Shown here in pieces: positions 13,281-26,906 of a DNA stretch of 64,000 bases. Where the stretch lies: contig NC_045138.2 of the NCBI RefSeq assembly GCF_008831285.2, forward strand, positions 20,803,934-20,867,933, written 5' to 3'. The position numbers and the translations under genes are program-made. Every line of letters begins with the position of its first letter. Within the stretch, counting starts at the first letter, position 1. The notes beneath the pieces are model-generated. The model ran no database searches. It was not told where the DNA came from and saw nothing but the letters and a program-made list of their open reading frames with translations. The DNA is from Nymphaea colorata. Its lineage: Eukaryota > Streptophyta > Magnoliopsida > Nymphaeales > Nymphaeaceae.

Positions 13281-13726
13281 GCCAACCCATTCAGCTTGAT
13301 TTCGGAAAAAATATTTACAAATCTTTATACGAAATCTACACTTGAAGTTAAACCCTCCTCCCCTTTGATTTGAGATTTTATGGATTTCGACATTCTCACA
13401 TATTATTTCAAATCTATGAGTTTAACAAACCTTGGATTTGGATTTATGTAAGAAATCCAACCTCAGATGTGAGGTCCCAACCTTTACATATGACTCTGCG
13501 GTAGGTAGCAAATCACTTTAAACCTTCTATAGAATAGGTTGATGCAGACCGGCTTGATCCATTTAAATCCATTTTATCTACCAACTTAAGTCAACAAGGA
13601 GCTTTCACAATAACTATTATAAGGACAACTGAACCATCGCCAGCCAGCTTGGTTCTTAAGACTTCTCAATAATAAAATGAGCCTCATTAAATGGAGATGC
13701 TAGAAAACCGAGTCACTAAGTTTGGA

Positions 13727-13802
13727 ACCGATCCGATTCAGATCCGAGTCGACTCAGCTTCTAATTTTGAAACCGATCCGGTTCAGAATCCGGGTCGACT
13801 CA
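13727..13802. repeat. 45-bp imperfect tandem duplication upstream of the patellin gene
   Basis: The unit ACCGATCCG(A/G)TTCAGA...GTCGACTCAG occurs at 13,727 and again at 13,772. Confidence 0.7.
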
Positions 13803-13820
13803 GGTTCATCCCCATCGCGA

Positions 13821-13828
13821 CACGTGGC
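13821..13828. promoter_or_regulatory. G-box / ABRE-type element CACGTGGC
   Basis: The sequence CACGTGGC combines a perfect G-box with an ABRE core. In plants such sites bind bZIP and bHLH factors that respond to light or abscisic acid. It lies about 840 bp upstream of the patellin start codon in a GC-rich promoter block. Its activity is inferred. Confidence 0.45.
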
Positions 13829-14307
13829 AGGAGAAGCGAGGGGGAGGGGGTTCGTAACGGGCAACAACGTGGGGTAACGGAAATATTCCAGCCTGGTTTT
13901 CGGTTGGTTCTCACTGGACCACTACACCTGCCCCTCGCTTCCTTCCTTTCTTTTTAGGGAAGAAAAGGGGAGCGTTAATGTCGAAAGTGTCCTCCCTCCT
14001 TTCGGTCTATGCGCCGCTGTCACGAAGGGCATTTTCGTCAGAAGTCCCTGCCTCCCTAGGATTCCCACAGTACTTTAGTCGTATCCAGGATGACCAAACT
14101 GCCCTCGCATGTTTAGGAGGCGAGGGTTTCCGTTAGATGCTGCACTGTAGCTCGGCGAGGACGGATCCAACGGGAAACGCGGGAGGGCAATCCAGTCATT
14201 TAGGCATCCCACGCCTACTTCCCCCGCCGTATAATCATTAGATCATCGGCGCTACGGAGAGAGGGCAGTGCTCCCTACTCGGTGACTCGGAATGCCCCTA
14301 GTGGAAT

Positions 14308-14313
14308 TATAAA
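14308..14313 (+). promoter_or_regulatory. Candidate TATA box of the patellin gene
   Basis: TATAAA lies 354 bp before the ATG. A long pyrimidine-rich leader follows (CTCTCTC and TTTCTCTC runs at about 14,458-14,600), which is common in strongly expressed plant genes. A TATTTAAA-like variant at about 14,442 could instead serve a closer start site. Confidence 0.35.
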
Positions 14314-14661
14314 GGACGGAAATAAATCCCGGCGATTATTCCGGTCAGCACCGGCGACGTGGGGGCCCGCGGTCTGGCTGTCTGCCTTCGGTGTTGTGGT
14401 TGTTTCACTATTTTCAACGCTCGAAACCTCTCCCCTCTTTGCATTTAAAGGGCCCCTACTCTCTCTCAAGCCCCCGGAAGCCCTCTCTCTTTCTCTCTCG
14501 TCTCTCTCTACCATTTTCTCTATTGGAGAAGCCTACTCTGTGAGAGAAAATCCCTCTACAACCATTTTCTTTCCCTTGGAAATCTCTCTCTTTCTGTTGA
14601 TCTTCTGTTCCTGCAGGACCGGTTTCTCAGGAGGTCCTTTTTTGCCTTAGTTGGTGGTGCC

Positions 14662-17193
14662 ATGGCGGACGAGTGCAAGGCGCCGGTCGCGGAGGTGAAA
14701 GAGACAACGGAGGTGGCTGTGAAGGAGGCCCCTCCTGTGGATGAGAAGGCCCTAGTAGTGGAGTCGAAGCCCGAAGTGGCGGAGGAGAAGCCCGAAGCGG
14801 CGGAGGGGGAGACAAAGCCCGCGGCGGAGGAGGCTGTTGCTGAGTCCGCGTCCTTCAAGGAGGAGACCAACGTGGTCGCGGAGCTGGAGGATCCCCACAA
14901 GAAGGCCTTGGACGAGCTGAAGCAGCTCATCGAGCAGGCTCTCAAGAACAACGAGTTCTTCGCACCGCCGCCGGCTCCTAAGGCGGAGGAGGCGAAGCCT
15001 GCAGGAGAAGAGGCTGTTGCTCAAACTCCACCTCCGGCGGCGGAGACCGCCGAGGTAGTGGAGGAGAAGGCGGAGGAGAAGGTGGAGGAGAAGACTGAGG
15101 TTAAGGTGGAGGAGGTAGCTGCGGAATCCGCTAAGGTCGTGGTGGAGGAGGTCCCGCCGCCACCACCACCGGCAAAAGCAACGTCGTTGTTGGAAGTGGT
15201 AGAGCACGCGGTGGAAAAGGTACTGGGACATGTGACACCAGCACCACCAGAGGCGGTTCCGGCACCACCGGAAGCCGCCGCTCCACCGGCGGCGCCTGCT
15301 ACTGCTGAAGAGGAAGGCGTGAAGACTGTGGAAGCTATCGAGGAATCGGTGGTGTCAGTGACTCCCCCTCCGGCAGAGCCCGAAACGGCCGTACTACCAC
15401 CGGCGGCGGAAGAGGTCTCGGAGGCGCCGGCTCCACCACCTGAGGAAGTCTTCATCTGGGATATCCCGCTTCTGGGCGGGGAGCAGAGCGATACCTTGCT
15501 GCTGAAGTTCCTCAGGGCGAGGGACTTCAAGGTGAAGGACACGCTTGAGATGATCAAGAAGACGGCGCGCTGGCGTAAGGAGTACAAGGCGGACGAGCTC
15601 CTCGAGGAGGACCTCGGAGGCAAGAGCTTCGAGAAGGCTGTGTTCATGCATGGCACCGACCGGGACGGCCATCCCGTCTGCTACAACGTCTTCGGCGCCT
15701 TCCAGGACAAAGAGCTGTTCCAGAAGACGTTCTCTAGCGCCGAGCGAGACCACTTCCTCAGGTGGCGGATCCAGTTCCTGGAGAAGGGAATTAGGCAGCT
15801 CGACTTCAGCGAGAATGGCATCTCAACCATTGTTCAGGTCACCGATCTGAAGCACTCTCCTGGTTTGCTCAGCCGGGAGCTTCAGGTCACCAAAAAGGCC
15901 CTGGAAGTCCTACTTGACAACTACCCTGAATTGGTCGCTAAACAGGTATAGCGGATGCTCTGTTTTCTTCTTTGGTCTTTTTTTTTTTATTTTCCTGCTC
16001 ATTTTTTGGTCGTTCTCTGGTGTGGAGTTGTTGGCAATAGAAATTTTAATGGTGATCTTTGATCTGTAGGTTGTGATCAATGTTCCATGGTGGTATCTGG
16101 CTTATACTAGGGTGTTCAACACCATTTTCACTCCCAGGACTAAGAGCAAGTTTGTGTATGCTGGACCTTCTAGATCGACTGAAACCCTCTTCAAGTAAGT
16201 ACTTTGGCTGGATCTGTCACGGAAGCTCTTATGATCTTATTTGTTTCTTGGTTCATGGTGCTCGGTGTTTCTCCTTTGGCGGAAATTTTGTACATTCATC
16301 TATATGTGTCTGTGTTCTTTTCTTTTTCCCCATTGAAGCCGGTTGATTTAATGAGTGATACATTTAGCTGTACTTATGCTTCTCTTTAATAGCCTCTGCA
16401 AGCAAGTACTCTTCTGTATTACCGTGTTGATGGGTGTGATATTAATGGTTTTTTTTTCTCTGTTTCCTTTTTTCTTCTTCTTCCTTGGTGGGGTTTTAGA
16501 TATATAGCACCAGAACAAGTTCCAGTGGAGTACGGAGGGTTAAGCAAAGCGGAAGACTCGGAATTCTCCACCGCCGATGCTGTGACGGATTTGTTCGTGA
16601 AGCCGACTTCTCCCCACACTATTGAGATCCCAGTTACTGAGGTGATTTCGCAGTCGCAAAACAAATACTGTTGGTCTTTGAATTTGTGATTAGTTTATCT
16701 AGTATTCTGTTATGCTGTTTCTTCCCTTTTAAGATGATCATAAGCGATCCATTCACGGAGAGTCAGAGACTGGTGTTCAATTTTATTAAACGACCAAATG
16801 AAATTTATTGGGGAGAGAATTCATTATTCTAATTGTTTCCATTGAACCTTAGTTCATGAAGCTCTAGATTTCTTTAGAGTTAGATGAAGAAAGTGTGGCA
16901 GGCTTATTCACAGTTCCTTGTATTTGTATGTGAAGGTCTGCACTCTTGTTTGGGAGCTTCGAGTTCTCGGCTGGGACGTGAGCTACGGCGCCGAGTTTGT
17001 GCCTGACGCAGAAGATGGATACACAGTCATCATTCAGAAGACGAGGAAGGTTGCCGCCACAGATGAACCTGTCATCCGGAATTCCTACAAGATCGGCGAG
17101 TCTGGCAAGGTGATTCTCAAAATTGAGAACGCCACTTCCAAGAAGAAAAAGCTCCTATACAGATTTAAGACTAAGGTTGCAGAGTCGAACTGA
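14662..17193 (+). CDS. PATL: Patellin (Sec14-like phosphoinositide-binding protein with GOLD domain), four coding exons
   Basis: Coding exons are 14662-15945, 16070-16194, 16500-16641 and 16936-17193, with GT-AG borders and consistent phases, giving 602 residues. Residues 1-260 are an acidic, Pro/Ala/Glu-rich tail (EEK repeats, PPPPPP runs) with the family motif KALDELKQLIEQAL. A CRAL-TRIO N-region starts at residue 263 (VFIWDIPLL, LLKFLRARDFKVKD). The SEC14 lipid-binding domain runs from about 325 (VFMHGTDRDGHPVCYNVFG) to about 500. The GOLD domain occupies the C-terminus (VCTLVWELRVLGWDVSYG to YRFKTKV). Known patellins bind phosphoinositides and act in membrane traffic, cell-plate formation and auxin-carrier positioning. 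The start is the first ATG after the CT-rich leader (GCCATGG context). The gene looks intact. The domain order is certain for the family, but which PATL member it is cannot be decided here. Confidence 0.96.
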
Positions 17194-18862
17194 TCAGAAG
17201 AAGGGCGCTGAGGGGAAATGATGACAGGCTGAGTTCTCATACTCGGTCTGTTGAATAGCACTTGGAGATTGAAATTTGTTATTTTGTTATTCGTTCTTTT
17301 TACTTCTCTTGCTTTCGCGCTATTTTTGTCTAGATGGGTGTTGGTCTGTGAGATGGTCGCCGGGAATTGAAGAAACTGTGGGAAGGAGAAACGAAAGAAG
17401 ATTGTGTATTTACCGTGTGTACATGTCTCTGTTGGTCCTTTGCTATTCTTTTGCCTTCAATTTATGAATATGAGTGTACAAGTGTTAGAAATTGTCAAAA
17501 AACTGATGGTACAGATAAATTTTGTTTACCTTTCATCGTCCTCCTCTTTTCCTCTTGAAAATATAATTTTCTCTTAATGTAGAAAGCGTGGCTTGTCTCA
17601 CCAAGCATCATTATTGCTTTGCTGATATATATATATATATATATATATATGCTATTTGTTTCTGGTAACGTGCTTAAGATTCTAGCTTTGTCAGCTAATG
17701 ATTGGTCCCACCGCATTAAAAGAGAGCTGCAGATCACGTCCATATGCCTGCATCCTCTGTCTCTGCTATCTGTGAATGCTTCTGAAGGTCTCGACTTTCT
17801 TTCTTGCCTCCTCTGTCTCTGCTATCTGTTAATGCTTCTGGGGTCTCGGCTTTCTTTCTTGAGGACACAGAGTCTGGTGTACAGTTGCCTCTTTCTCTGT
17901 CTAGTGGGTGCAGCCTCTTTTCTTTGCCAAAGTATGAAAGATTCTTTAGAAGAACAGATCTACGACAGGAGCTGTAAGAAAGATTTCCTAGCTGTAACGG
18001 CGTCGGGACGACTAGATTGAGAATCCTAGAAGGATGCTTTTGCCACATGGTCTCTTTACCTTTCTTCCCTGTTGTATTATCTAGGATAAAAGAGATGATT
18101 ATGGTATTTTCACCTTTGCCTTTTTCTGAAAAGTCGGCCGCATGGGTTTATTTTTGTTATATGTTCATTCAACGGATCCAAGTTCATAAAGAAGAAAAGC
18201 ATGACAGGAGGAAATAGTCAAAAAGGGTAGGCTGGCGGAATGGACGCCCCTTCTACAGCAGTGAACTTTTCATTTTCAAAACAAACAAAAAAATTCATCG
18301 TTCTGGTGAAAACGGTCACTGATTTTACTGCCTTTTGCTTATACAGTGATTTCCTTTCACTCCTTTCCATTCCACATCTCAAGAAGGACGGAGCCTAGGA
18401 AATACAGCTTGCCAAACGGGCATGATTCTCCTTTATCTCAAACTTTCTGTCTTATCGTTGAAAGTGAGACGAGGCTTGTTGATCGGTGTTCGACGCAGAT
18501 TCGGAGTACCACACTATAAAAGATAATCAATCAACGACTAAATATCGCATGAAAGTGTCAAAGAATTCGTCATGTTGCGCTGCTAAAGCTGAATCAAGTT
18601 GTATAAAGCATGAGTACTGCCACTGTTTTGCCCCATGGTGAAGCTCGGTGTAGTGCAGCAGGGTATGACTGAGAGAGATGGGTGGCCACGATTCTGTTTT
18701 CATGGTTCACTACATGCACAAGATCATCTCCAAATCCAGGAAGAACACTCAAAAAAGAGAGTTTTATTGCTGCTGCAAAGAAAATCTGTTCACATTTTTT
18801 TGGGTGACGAGGGGAAGGCACGGTCCCATTAAAGGCTGAAGTCTCACCCAATCCCTTATAAT
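17194..18862. other. Patellin 3' region and intergenic DNA
   Basis: The first few hundred bases are probably 3' UTR. They are followed by a TA microsatellite (17625-17650) and an imperfect tandem duplication at about 17,752-17,863. Its unit is CCTCTGTCTCTGCTATCTGT.AATGCTTCTG..GGTCTCG.CTTTCTTTCTTG and the two copies are about 58 bp apart. No further gene was recognised. Confidence 0.55.
17752..17863. repeat. Tandem duplication, two copies of a ~55-bp unit
   Basis: CCTCTGTCTCTGCTATCTG begins both units, at about 17,752 and about 17,810. Each unit ends in CTTTCTTTCTTG. Confidence 0.8.
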
Positions 18863-19081
18863 TTGGTTGTTTGGTAGGATTGTCTCATGTCTATTGTTTC
18901 ATAAATCTACTACAATTTTTCGGATAAATTCATAAGACACTCACATATTGTCCCTCTTGTCAAAAACACTATGTGAATGTCTCGTAAATTTATCTAAAAA
19001 ATTAATGTATATTTACGAAACAATAAAGCTGATGTTTCATAAATTTGATCTAATCTAGTGTCACTTCTGCCAAACAACCAA
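18863..19081. mobile_element. MITE with 15-bp terminal inverted repeats
   Basis: The left end TTGGTTGTTTGGTAG (18863-18877) is the inverse of the right end CTGCCAAACAACCAA (19067-19081), with one mismatch. The element is 219 bp, AT-rich and non-coding. The interior repeats GTTTCATAAAT on both sides. No certain target duplication is visible, so the superfamily is open. Confidence 0.6.
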
Positions 19082-19786
19082 GTTACAGACTTACTCTCAG
19101 TCATATATGTTCAGAAAATATATTTTCTTAGCTGGTGTTAAATTCCGAAGCCCAACGAAAATATGAGATCTGATAATGTTCCTGACAGGTGAGACCTCTG
19201 TTTTGACGCCTAATAACAGTTGAACGTTTTCTTCAATCAAGACTTTTTTTTTTGCTACTGTTTCTCAAATTTTCTTAATACCAGTTCGTGTCCTGTGAGG
19301 TCAGACGTCGAGATGTATAAATTTCAAAGAGAACCGAAACAGATTATTCTATAAGTGGCAGGAGACACAATGATTCCCGCAACAGTCGGCCTACTCATTA
19401 ATCTATGATCCTCCATTTTTCGTATGCTTGAATTTATGATTGCTTCTAACGTGCATGAGTTCTTAATTTTTATTACTGCACGGTGGGCTCTTTTTCTCCC
19501 CTTTCTGGTGGCGTAAATTCTAAGCTCTTGCCATGCGCGTGGAACCATGGAGTTACTGCAAAAATAATGCCTCTGCACCAACTTGCTAACTTATTACGAT
19601 TTAAAATATAAAGTTTAACCCATGTGTTGTGGCCCCTTCCTGGAAGCCCATTGTCGAGATGAATTCAAAATGGCATGATGACTGTTTGCACGGACGGGGG
19701 CCGAGAATTGCGGCCAACTAAGGTTGACCCAAGTTACCTGCTCTCCTGTTCTCCACAGTTAATGCACAGAATGGTTCTTACCATAT

Positions 19787-19853
<67 letters not shown>

Positions 19854-22800
19854 TTGTTTTTCATTGTTATGTAGTCATTTAATCAGTGTATTTGGATAAA
19901 TCTTGATGAGCAGTTAAGAAAAAAATAGAAGGAGAAAGGTAATGAATGTTTTTTTATTATTTAGTATCAATTCACGTTTTTTTTTTTGTTTTTGTTGTTT
20001 CAATCTTGGACAGTCCTAACTAGATGGCTTGGTAACTCTAAATAACTAGAATCATCATTCACTCATTCACATATATGAAAGATTGAATGGTGACTTTGAT
20101 TTTTCAAGAGTCACACAACCGTCTAATCAAAACTCCACGATTCATTACTATAGACATGTAAGATAGTTTTAATATATAAAGATTGCTATTAAAAGAATAT
20201 AACATCTTATTTACAAATTCAAAGGACATCCATATGCTAGATTGTTAAAAGGGAGGTCAAACGTGGGTTCATTCAGTCTCCCTTTCTTTTTCAGAGCCAT
20301 CTGGCTTGTTTGTCCATTGTAAAGCTGATCTTAAAATAAGCAGGGTTGTAGTTGTAGAGCTGGGAGACAGAATAGATTATTGTAAAGGAAAAAACTTGTG
20401 TAAACAGTACTTCATAGTGTCTCGGAGGTAGCGGTCTACGATTTGTTCAACAATAAAATCCGCTGTAAACAAACCATAAGTAATGACTTGTTTTTGAATC
20501 TCACGTTTTGGACATTTGATGTCAACTTGTATGGTTAGACTCTTGAGAAATAAGCCTAAACACCTCGGATGATAATAAGTATATATATCTTATTGTGAAA
20601 AAAAATAACAAATCAGTGCTCAACTTTAAAGAAAAAAACAACATACAATTAAGATTTGATAAAAATTCTCAAAGAGCCGACAGAAAAAATTATATTTTGA
20701 CATAAAAGACAAGAATATCTCTCATAAAGAACCATTCTTTCCTTAGCCAAAGGAAAATAATTTTTGTGTTTAAGAGAAGTATCTTTGTCATTTTACATAA
20801 AAAGATCATGTTATTTTGTGAGCATTGCTGTTACTTGGAAAATTCTCCCAAAAGGTGAGCACATATTTATTAACCTTTTAAAAGTTAAACAATGATATGT
20901 TATTTGTTTAAATGTTAAGTACCTTTTTGCAATATTTTAACAAATGAAGTAAGAAGAGAGAAAGAGAGAGAGAGAGAGAGAGGAAGAGAGAAATTTTTTT
21001 GAAAAAAACCAGTCTCAAAATGAGATTAGTTAAAAAAAACCAGTGTAAGCAGGAGGACGATTTCATCCAAACAAAAGCCATTCACCTTCCCTCCATCCCT
21101 CCATGAGTATGAACAATTTGTATAACTGCTGTAATTCCCCTCATGGATGTACTTCCCCTTCCTTCCTTCAGACCCCCACAAGCATAAGCATGGGCATCCA
21201 CCGTTCCTCACTGTCGATGTGGGGGCGGCCCCTCGACAAGGCCATGTGCCAGAGGCCGCAACTTGGCATAAATTGCCTTCATCCTCTTTCCCCTCCATTT
21301 TTTTCCACTAAAATAGCGGCAGCAGACCGATGGAACCCGAAAACCTGTTTACAGTGGCGGAACTAAAAATTTTTCCACCTCTTAGCTCCACCAAACAACT
21401 GTTTGTATAGGAAGACACATTATTATATAGAGAATTTCTCAGCTGGCAGGACCAACCGGGCAAGTGGTGGAACCAGAAAATTTATGTAGGGAGACCGTTA
21501 CTGCGGTGCAACGTCACGGCGGCCGCCGAAGTTCTCCAGGCCAAAGTTTGAGCATATGGACAACTTCAGGTGTCGGGCTTCCGACCAGCCCCCATGATCA
21601 GACCCCTGCCATCCCTGCAACATCAAGAGTTGGACCAGCTGCTGTGGGAGACATAAAATGACACTGTTCCTGGCCGTTCTAACCAGCAGGCCTGGTGAAT
21701 GGGACATACCGTGGCTGCATTGAGCCTTTCTGTGCTTTTGGCGCAGCAGACAAGAAGGGGGCCTCTTTGTTTGTTTCCCCCGTGCATTTCCCACGGTTCC
21801 AAACTTACAAGTTCACTTTTTACATGAATTTATTGAAATAATAAGCTTTCGGCCGCATGCGTCAATACCTATGCATCCTCACAGACACAGAGGGATTTGC
21901 AAATAAAAGGGAAATGTGTGTGTGGGTGCATGCACACACCTAAACCAAAGGTTTTGGGTCTAAAATGCCGGCAGGATGGAATTCAAATGGAGAAATTGTT
22001 TTTGTAGAGCTCAACTATAGTAAATAAAACACTTTGTAATTGTTTCATGAACCTGTCTTAATTAAAGAATGAGAGAAATTTTTGGATACCTCGTTCTAAT
22101 GTTTTATGAATATGCCTCAATTTTTTGGATTATAAAGACTCACGTAGTTGCCTAAACATCGCAGAAGACAATCTTGAGTTTTTCATTGCTTCACCATATT
22201 CATACTTGGCTCTCCCGAACCCTAGCAGGTTATGCCTTTGCTCTCTCAACAATCGAAGTAGGCATTCGGGCATCTAAATGACTCATTTAGAAACATAAAA
22301 AGAACCCTTTAAGTAGGACAAACTTGGAAAGCTAAAATTCTTGAGAAAACCAAAAAGCCCCTCCCAACTTACATGGTGCATGGTTTGTGAGGAGCACATG
22401 CAGCGGCACAACTAAAATACAAGGTAGAGATAGAAATTTTTCCTTAGGGGGCCGAACAGTATTTTCAAAATTTCTCTAAAAAAAATGAACAATATTTTTT
22501 AAAGTTTTTACCAGGGCCAAAGTTGCTGAATCAATAACTTTGTAAAATTATGTTATTTGCTAAATTGATCACTATTGAAGCATAGAAATGATCATTCTCC
22601 TTCCAAGACTTCTCCAAGTCTAGGATGTGCACCCAACTTAGATTTGCACAAGAAGTGATACCCATAGGAATCGAACTGATCACCGTCGTCCTAGCAACCA
22701 TAGTCCATCCGGATGCAAATCAAAGTATGTGATACCATGTCAATGAGTAGCATATATGAAGTATATGACTAACTCAACATTAACATGCGCCACAACGAAG

Positions 22801-25800
22801 GTTTTGCACTAATTTAACTAAATAGCACAAGTATCTTTCTCCAATCATACTACACAACAATGTGCAAGTAAATCACAACAACAAGTCAAGAACCGCGGAG
22901 CTCACCCAGTAAACATCGTTCTTATACTTTGAATTTCTTGATCGAGTGCAAGATTGGTAAAATACCTATATCCAGTGGCAAAGCTAGAATGTTTTTTTAT
23001 GCGAGATTCAACATATAATTTTCAAATTTGTTTCCGGGGCCAAAGTAAATTTTTTTAAAAATTTATACAGTAAAATTTAAATTTTCAAGACTTTCCCTGC
23101 AAGCTCCTCCAAAGCCTATATCATAGATCCCATTTTCAAGGGTTATCACATCAGGTTGATTGAGTTATCTGCAACTTTCCTTTGTGTCTACCACTTTCTT
23201 AGAAGTGGTTGTGCAAATCCAATGGAATAATCCGATACAAGACAAGAGAAGTGAAAGCACTTGATAAGGACAAAGCGATGAAGAGACTTGGACAATGAGT
23301 TCCTTTATTCCAAGGTTCTCTAATACACGGACAAAAGTTTGGTATATCAATTATCTAGTGTTAGTACACGTAACTTTTTGACATATAGTTATCCATTAAT
23401 CAATCATATGAAGTGGAAACATATTTCTTGAGTTATTGGAATCGAGAGTAAATGTGAAGTTAAAGTGAGCTCAATAGAGTTAGAATATGAGTCTATATAG
23501 ACAGCAGATGTCGCACCCAGGAGAGGAGGCGCGAGCAAGGACGGGTCCCACCACGATCGTCATCATCTGCCAATATGAAGCAATGGTCCAAAAATCTCAA
23601 GATCACGGTGGAAGAATGTCTGATATGTGTATATGGGAAAATTTTGGCCTCTTGCTATGCTAACGGGTCGGTATGTGGGGGCCACACGACCCACCCCATG
23701 TGCACCGACAAGTGGGCATGAGCCCTGTCCCTCTTCGTTTAAATGACATCTTCATGCCATGTCTCCCTTTCTTCCTCAGTTGTTATTTTCTCTTTATTTT
23801 TCTCTTAACCGTCCATCATGATGACAACCTTCATACAAGAGCCCAGCGACTTTGGATAGCAATTCAATTTTTTATATATATATATATATGCAAACCATTT
23901 AGATATGAACCATTTAATATGTTTATAAGTACTAATTCAATATAAAATATATCTTAGTTCAAATTATTTTCAAGAAAAAACATAGATTTTTGGTAAGAGC
24001 TGTGGTTTTTTTTATTAGTACATGGACATGATTACTCAAAAAATGACCATCAATGATTCTCATCAAACCTTTTTTTAAGATCATATTTACACAGTTAGAT
24101 ATTGATTTATACAAAAGAATACTTTAGTTAATTTTGAATGGTCAAGCTTTTTATCCCTGAGCTATGAAACTTACCCTTCTTGATACTCAAATTTGTCCTT
24201 AGAAAGAGGGCTTATACTTTTTCATGTGAAGGGCATTTTAGTCAGTTTAGGCCATAAGCTCCTACTTCCCTGTTCCATTAAACCCAATAATTCTTACTCA
24301 AGCGAACAAGATAAAGCCACAGAATTGAAAGAGGCTACTTCGACGTTTGAACTTATGACCAGCTATCTCAATGTTTATATACGTCATCTCTGTGTACAAT
24401 TTTTTCGCATCTAACCCTTTCCATTCCATTCTGTTCCGTTCTAACCCTTTCCGGTTCCATGATTCGGTGGTGCCATTTGGCCATTTTCTGTTCATTCCCT
24501 CACTAAAGCATTTTTTTTTGTTCGTTTTAAACTTGTTGGCTCTTTTGTTTCCAAAAATACAAATGGATTCACAAACAATTCTCATCTGATTCGGGAACTG
24601 TTTTGCTCCTGATTCGATTCAAAAACCTGGTGGTTTTCTTTGATCAACAAAACAAGGAAGTTAAAACAAAAAAGACAGAAATTGTCCACAACATTGGTAG
24701 ACTTGCTAGTTTCCCTTCAATATTATATTTCGTGTGACAACTCACGCCAATGTTGAAAATGGAAAAAGAAGATCTAGGGCCGAAAGTGTTCCTTGAATTC
24801 TAGAAATGTGGAGAGCGATCGGTCCACGGTCTAAAATATGGCTGGCAGCTGTTCGGGTCCCACCCGGATCCAAACTATTCTTTTGGATCACGCTACCAAA
24901 TAAAGAGCCCGGTGAGTATTAAATACTTTCCGCCGTCCACAGGTTGTCAGTTTTGGTTTTCCTTTTTAATGCAGCGGACCCACTGAGCTGGACCTAACTG
25001 TAAGCAAACCTGGATCCAGTTGTTTTGATTCTCGTGATCTGGATTCGGATCCCGGCAAAGCTGAAGCTTTGACAACCTAATCGAACCCCCCAACGGGACC
25101 TTTACAGGCAGGAGCACGTAAAATGGGTAGCAAAGTGAATATGGTTTTTCTGGATTATGCATAATAATATACACACAAGTTGCGAGGGTGGAATCAGAAA
25201 ATTCGGGTTAATGGGCAATAAATAGTTATATATAATTACTGCTAAACGTTAACATATGGGTGCTCTTAAAAATTACCGCCTGCACACAGCAAATATTAAT
25301 TTAAATATAAAATGACAAAAATTCTCTTTTTGAAGACAGAATTATGTTTTGTCCCCCACGGGATAGATTTAGGTGGTGCTTTTTGGAGAGTTTTTTTTTT
25401 TGTCATTTTACATTAAAAGTTAAAGTTTCTTGTCAATAATTAAGCGGATCCCTGTAATCGCTTTCAAAAGTTGAATTCGCATTTATTAACTTTTAAAAGC
25501 TTGTCAAAAATTTGTTATTTGCTTAAAACTTGGAAACCATTTCGTAATTTTTCATTAAATAACAAGTCATTCACTATAAAAGAAAAAACTTAAGAATCTT
25601 AACATCCACGTTCATCACTGTATCATAGCACACATTGGGTGCGAAAGCAAAAACTCAAACAATCATATTAAAGTGACACATACCTTCTCTTTCTCTTCCA
25701 AGAATCTTAATGTGTAATTGTTTCACCATGGAATGATGCAAATTGTATTTGTATGTAAAAACTCAACATATATATATTGTCTGGTTTTTGCCAATCACTC

Positions 25801-26886
25801 TAAGAAATCGGTAAAAACTAGAAACCTAGGTCGGATAAAAACCAACTCTTTGATTTTGATTTTTAAAATGTTTTTTTTCTTTTTTGCAATTTGATATGTT
25901 CTTGAGTTGATGCAAAACACATGCTAAGTTGACCATTTGTTAGACTTTGATGGTGTTTTTACAATAAGAAAAAAAGAACGCCCCATTGGCATGATTATAA
26001 AAAAATCAACATTTTTTATTAAAACAACTTGAATGGAAGCATGTTTTATATCAAAAGACTTTTTATATGCATATTAAGATATTTATATCTTATTCAAATA
26101 TAAAAAAAAATCAATGGGTTTGCTTTTTATCCCTCACCTATATATATATATATAAGAAAGAATTTGAAAGGAGAAAAATTGTGTATAAACAACTGTTCTA
26201 TGAAAAACTGTTCGTTTAAACAATCGAGGCTCCTGCTTGAAGAGATTACGGCTCACGTATAAAAGCACGAGACACTCTTCAATAACCAGCACCTCAAAAT
26301 CATTACCTGCCCGACTAACCGGCTTTCATGTCCTAAATTATAGGGAACCATGCTGCATACGTCCCAACGCAAAATGCTTCCTCAAATAATTCACCTTATT
26401 TGTCTCGCCAAATCTAGTCTTGGGTTTGTCACAGCGCCCACGAAGCAAACATCTTGGATCATGAAGAGCTAAAGGACCTATACATGACAAACCCATAAAA
26501 CGAACTTTTTGCAACTGAAACTGTCAACAGTCAATTAGATTTCGCTTGCTAAGCTTCGAGGAGTATAATATAACTAGTTGGTAGGTTCAAATTTCAGGTT
26601 TGACAGTATGTTTTCAGTTCAATTCTTGTGGGTACTATTCCCCTAAGATATACGCGATATTCAAGTTGAAGGGTGTACTGTAAGACCATTCAGATCTAAA
26701 AATTACCATGAACTATATGCATGGAAAAAAGAGCGGCGGCTTCATCTCTCACAAACCGCCAATTAGACCATCATGCTAGATATGTTCATCTGCTATCCAA
26801 CTGTCATATCAGTGGAGGAGACAAAAAATTTTGGCTGAATAGACAAAAGACCCTCCATATAATTAGTCCCAGCTCGGAGTGGGTCT
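19082..26886. other. Long intergenic stretch rich in decayed repeats
   Basis: I see no supported gene. Landmarks are a compound CT/TA microsatellite (19790-19850), a GA run (20953-20990) and a GC-richer patch (about 21,060-21,300) with open frames I do not recognise. GGAGCCAG-family MITE fragments lie near 21,354, 21,467, 22,405, 22,977 and 25,193 (patterns like GTGGCGGAACTAAAAATTTTT and GTGGAA(C/T)CAGAAAAT). A TA run lies at 26139-26154. Confidence 0.5.
19790..19850. repeat. Compound microsatellite (CT)n(TA)n
   Basis: About 33 bp of CT runs directly into about 28 bp of TA. Confidence 0.9.
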
Positions 26887-26906
26887 GCGTAGGCAGTTGC
26901 CCACAC
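26887..26906. repeat. Palindromic terminus motif, copy 1
   Basis: GCGTAGGCAGTTGCCCACAC is a near-palindrome. It is the inverse of the copy at 28275-28294, apart from one base. Confidence 0.55.

Noticed and set aside
14752-15753. Long antisense open frames over patellin exon 1
   Set aside because: They are mirror frames of a GC-rich low-complexity coding region. They have no start context, splice structure or domain of their own.
21026-21366. GC-richer patch with ~90-codon frames on both strands as a small gene
   Set aside because: No known motif, signal peptide or splice pattern, and a MITE fragment starts at its edge.
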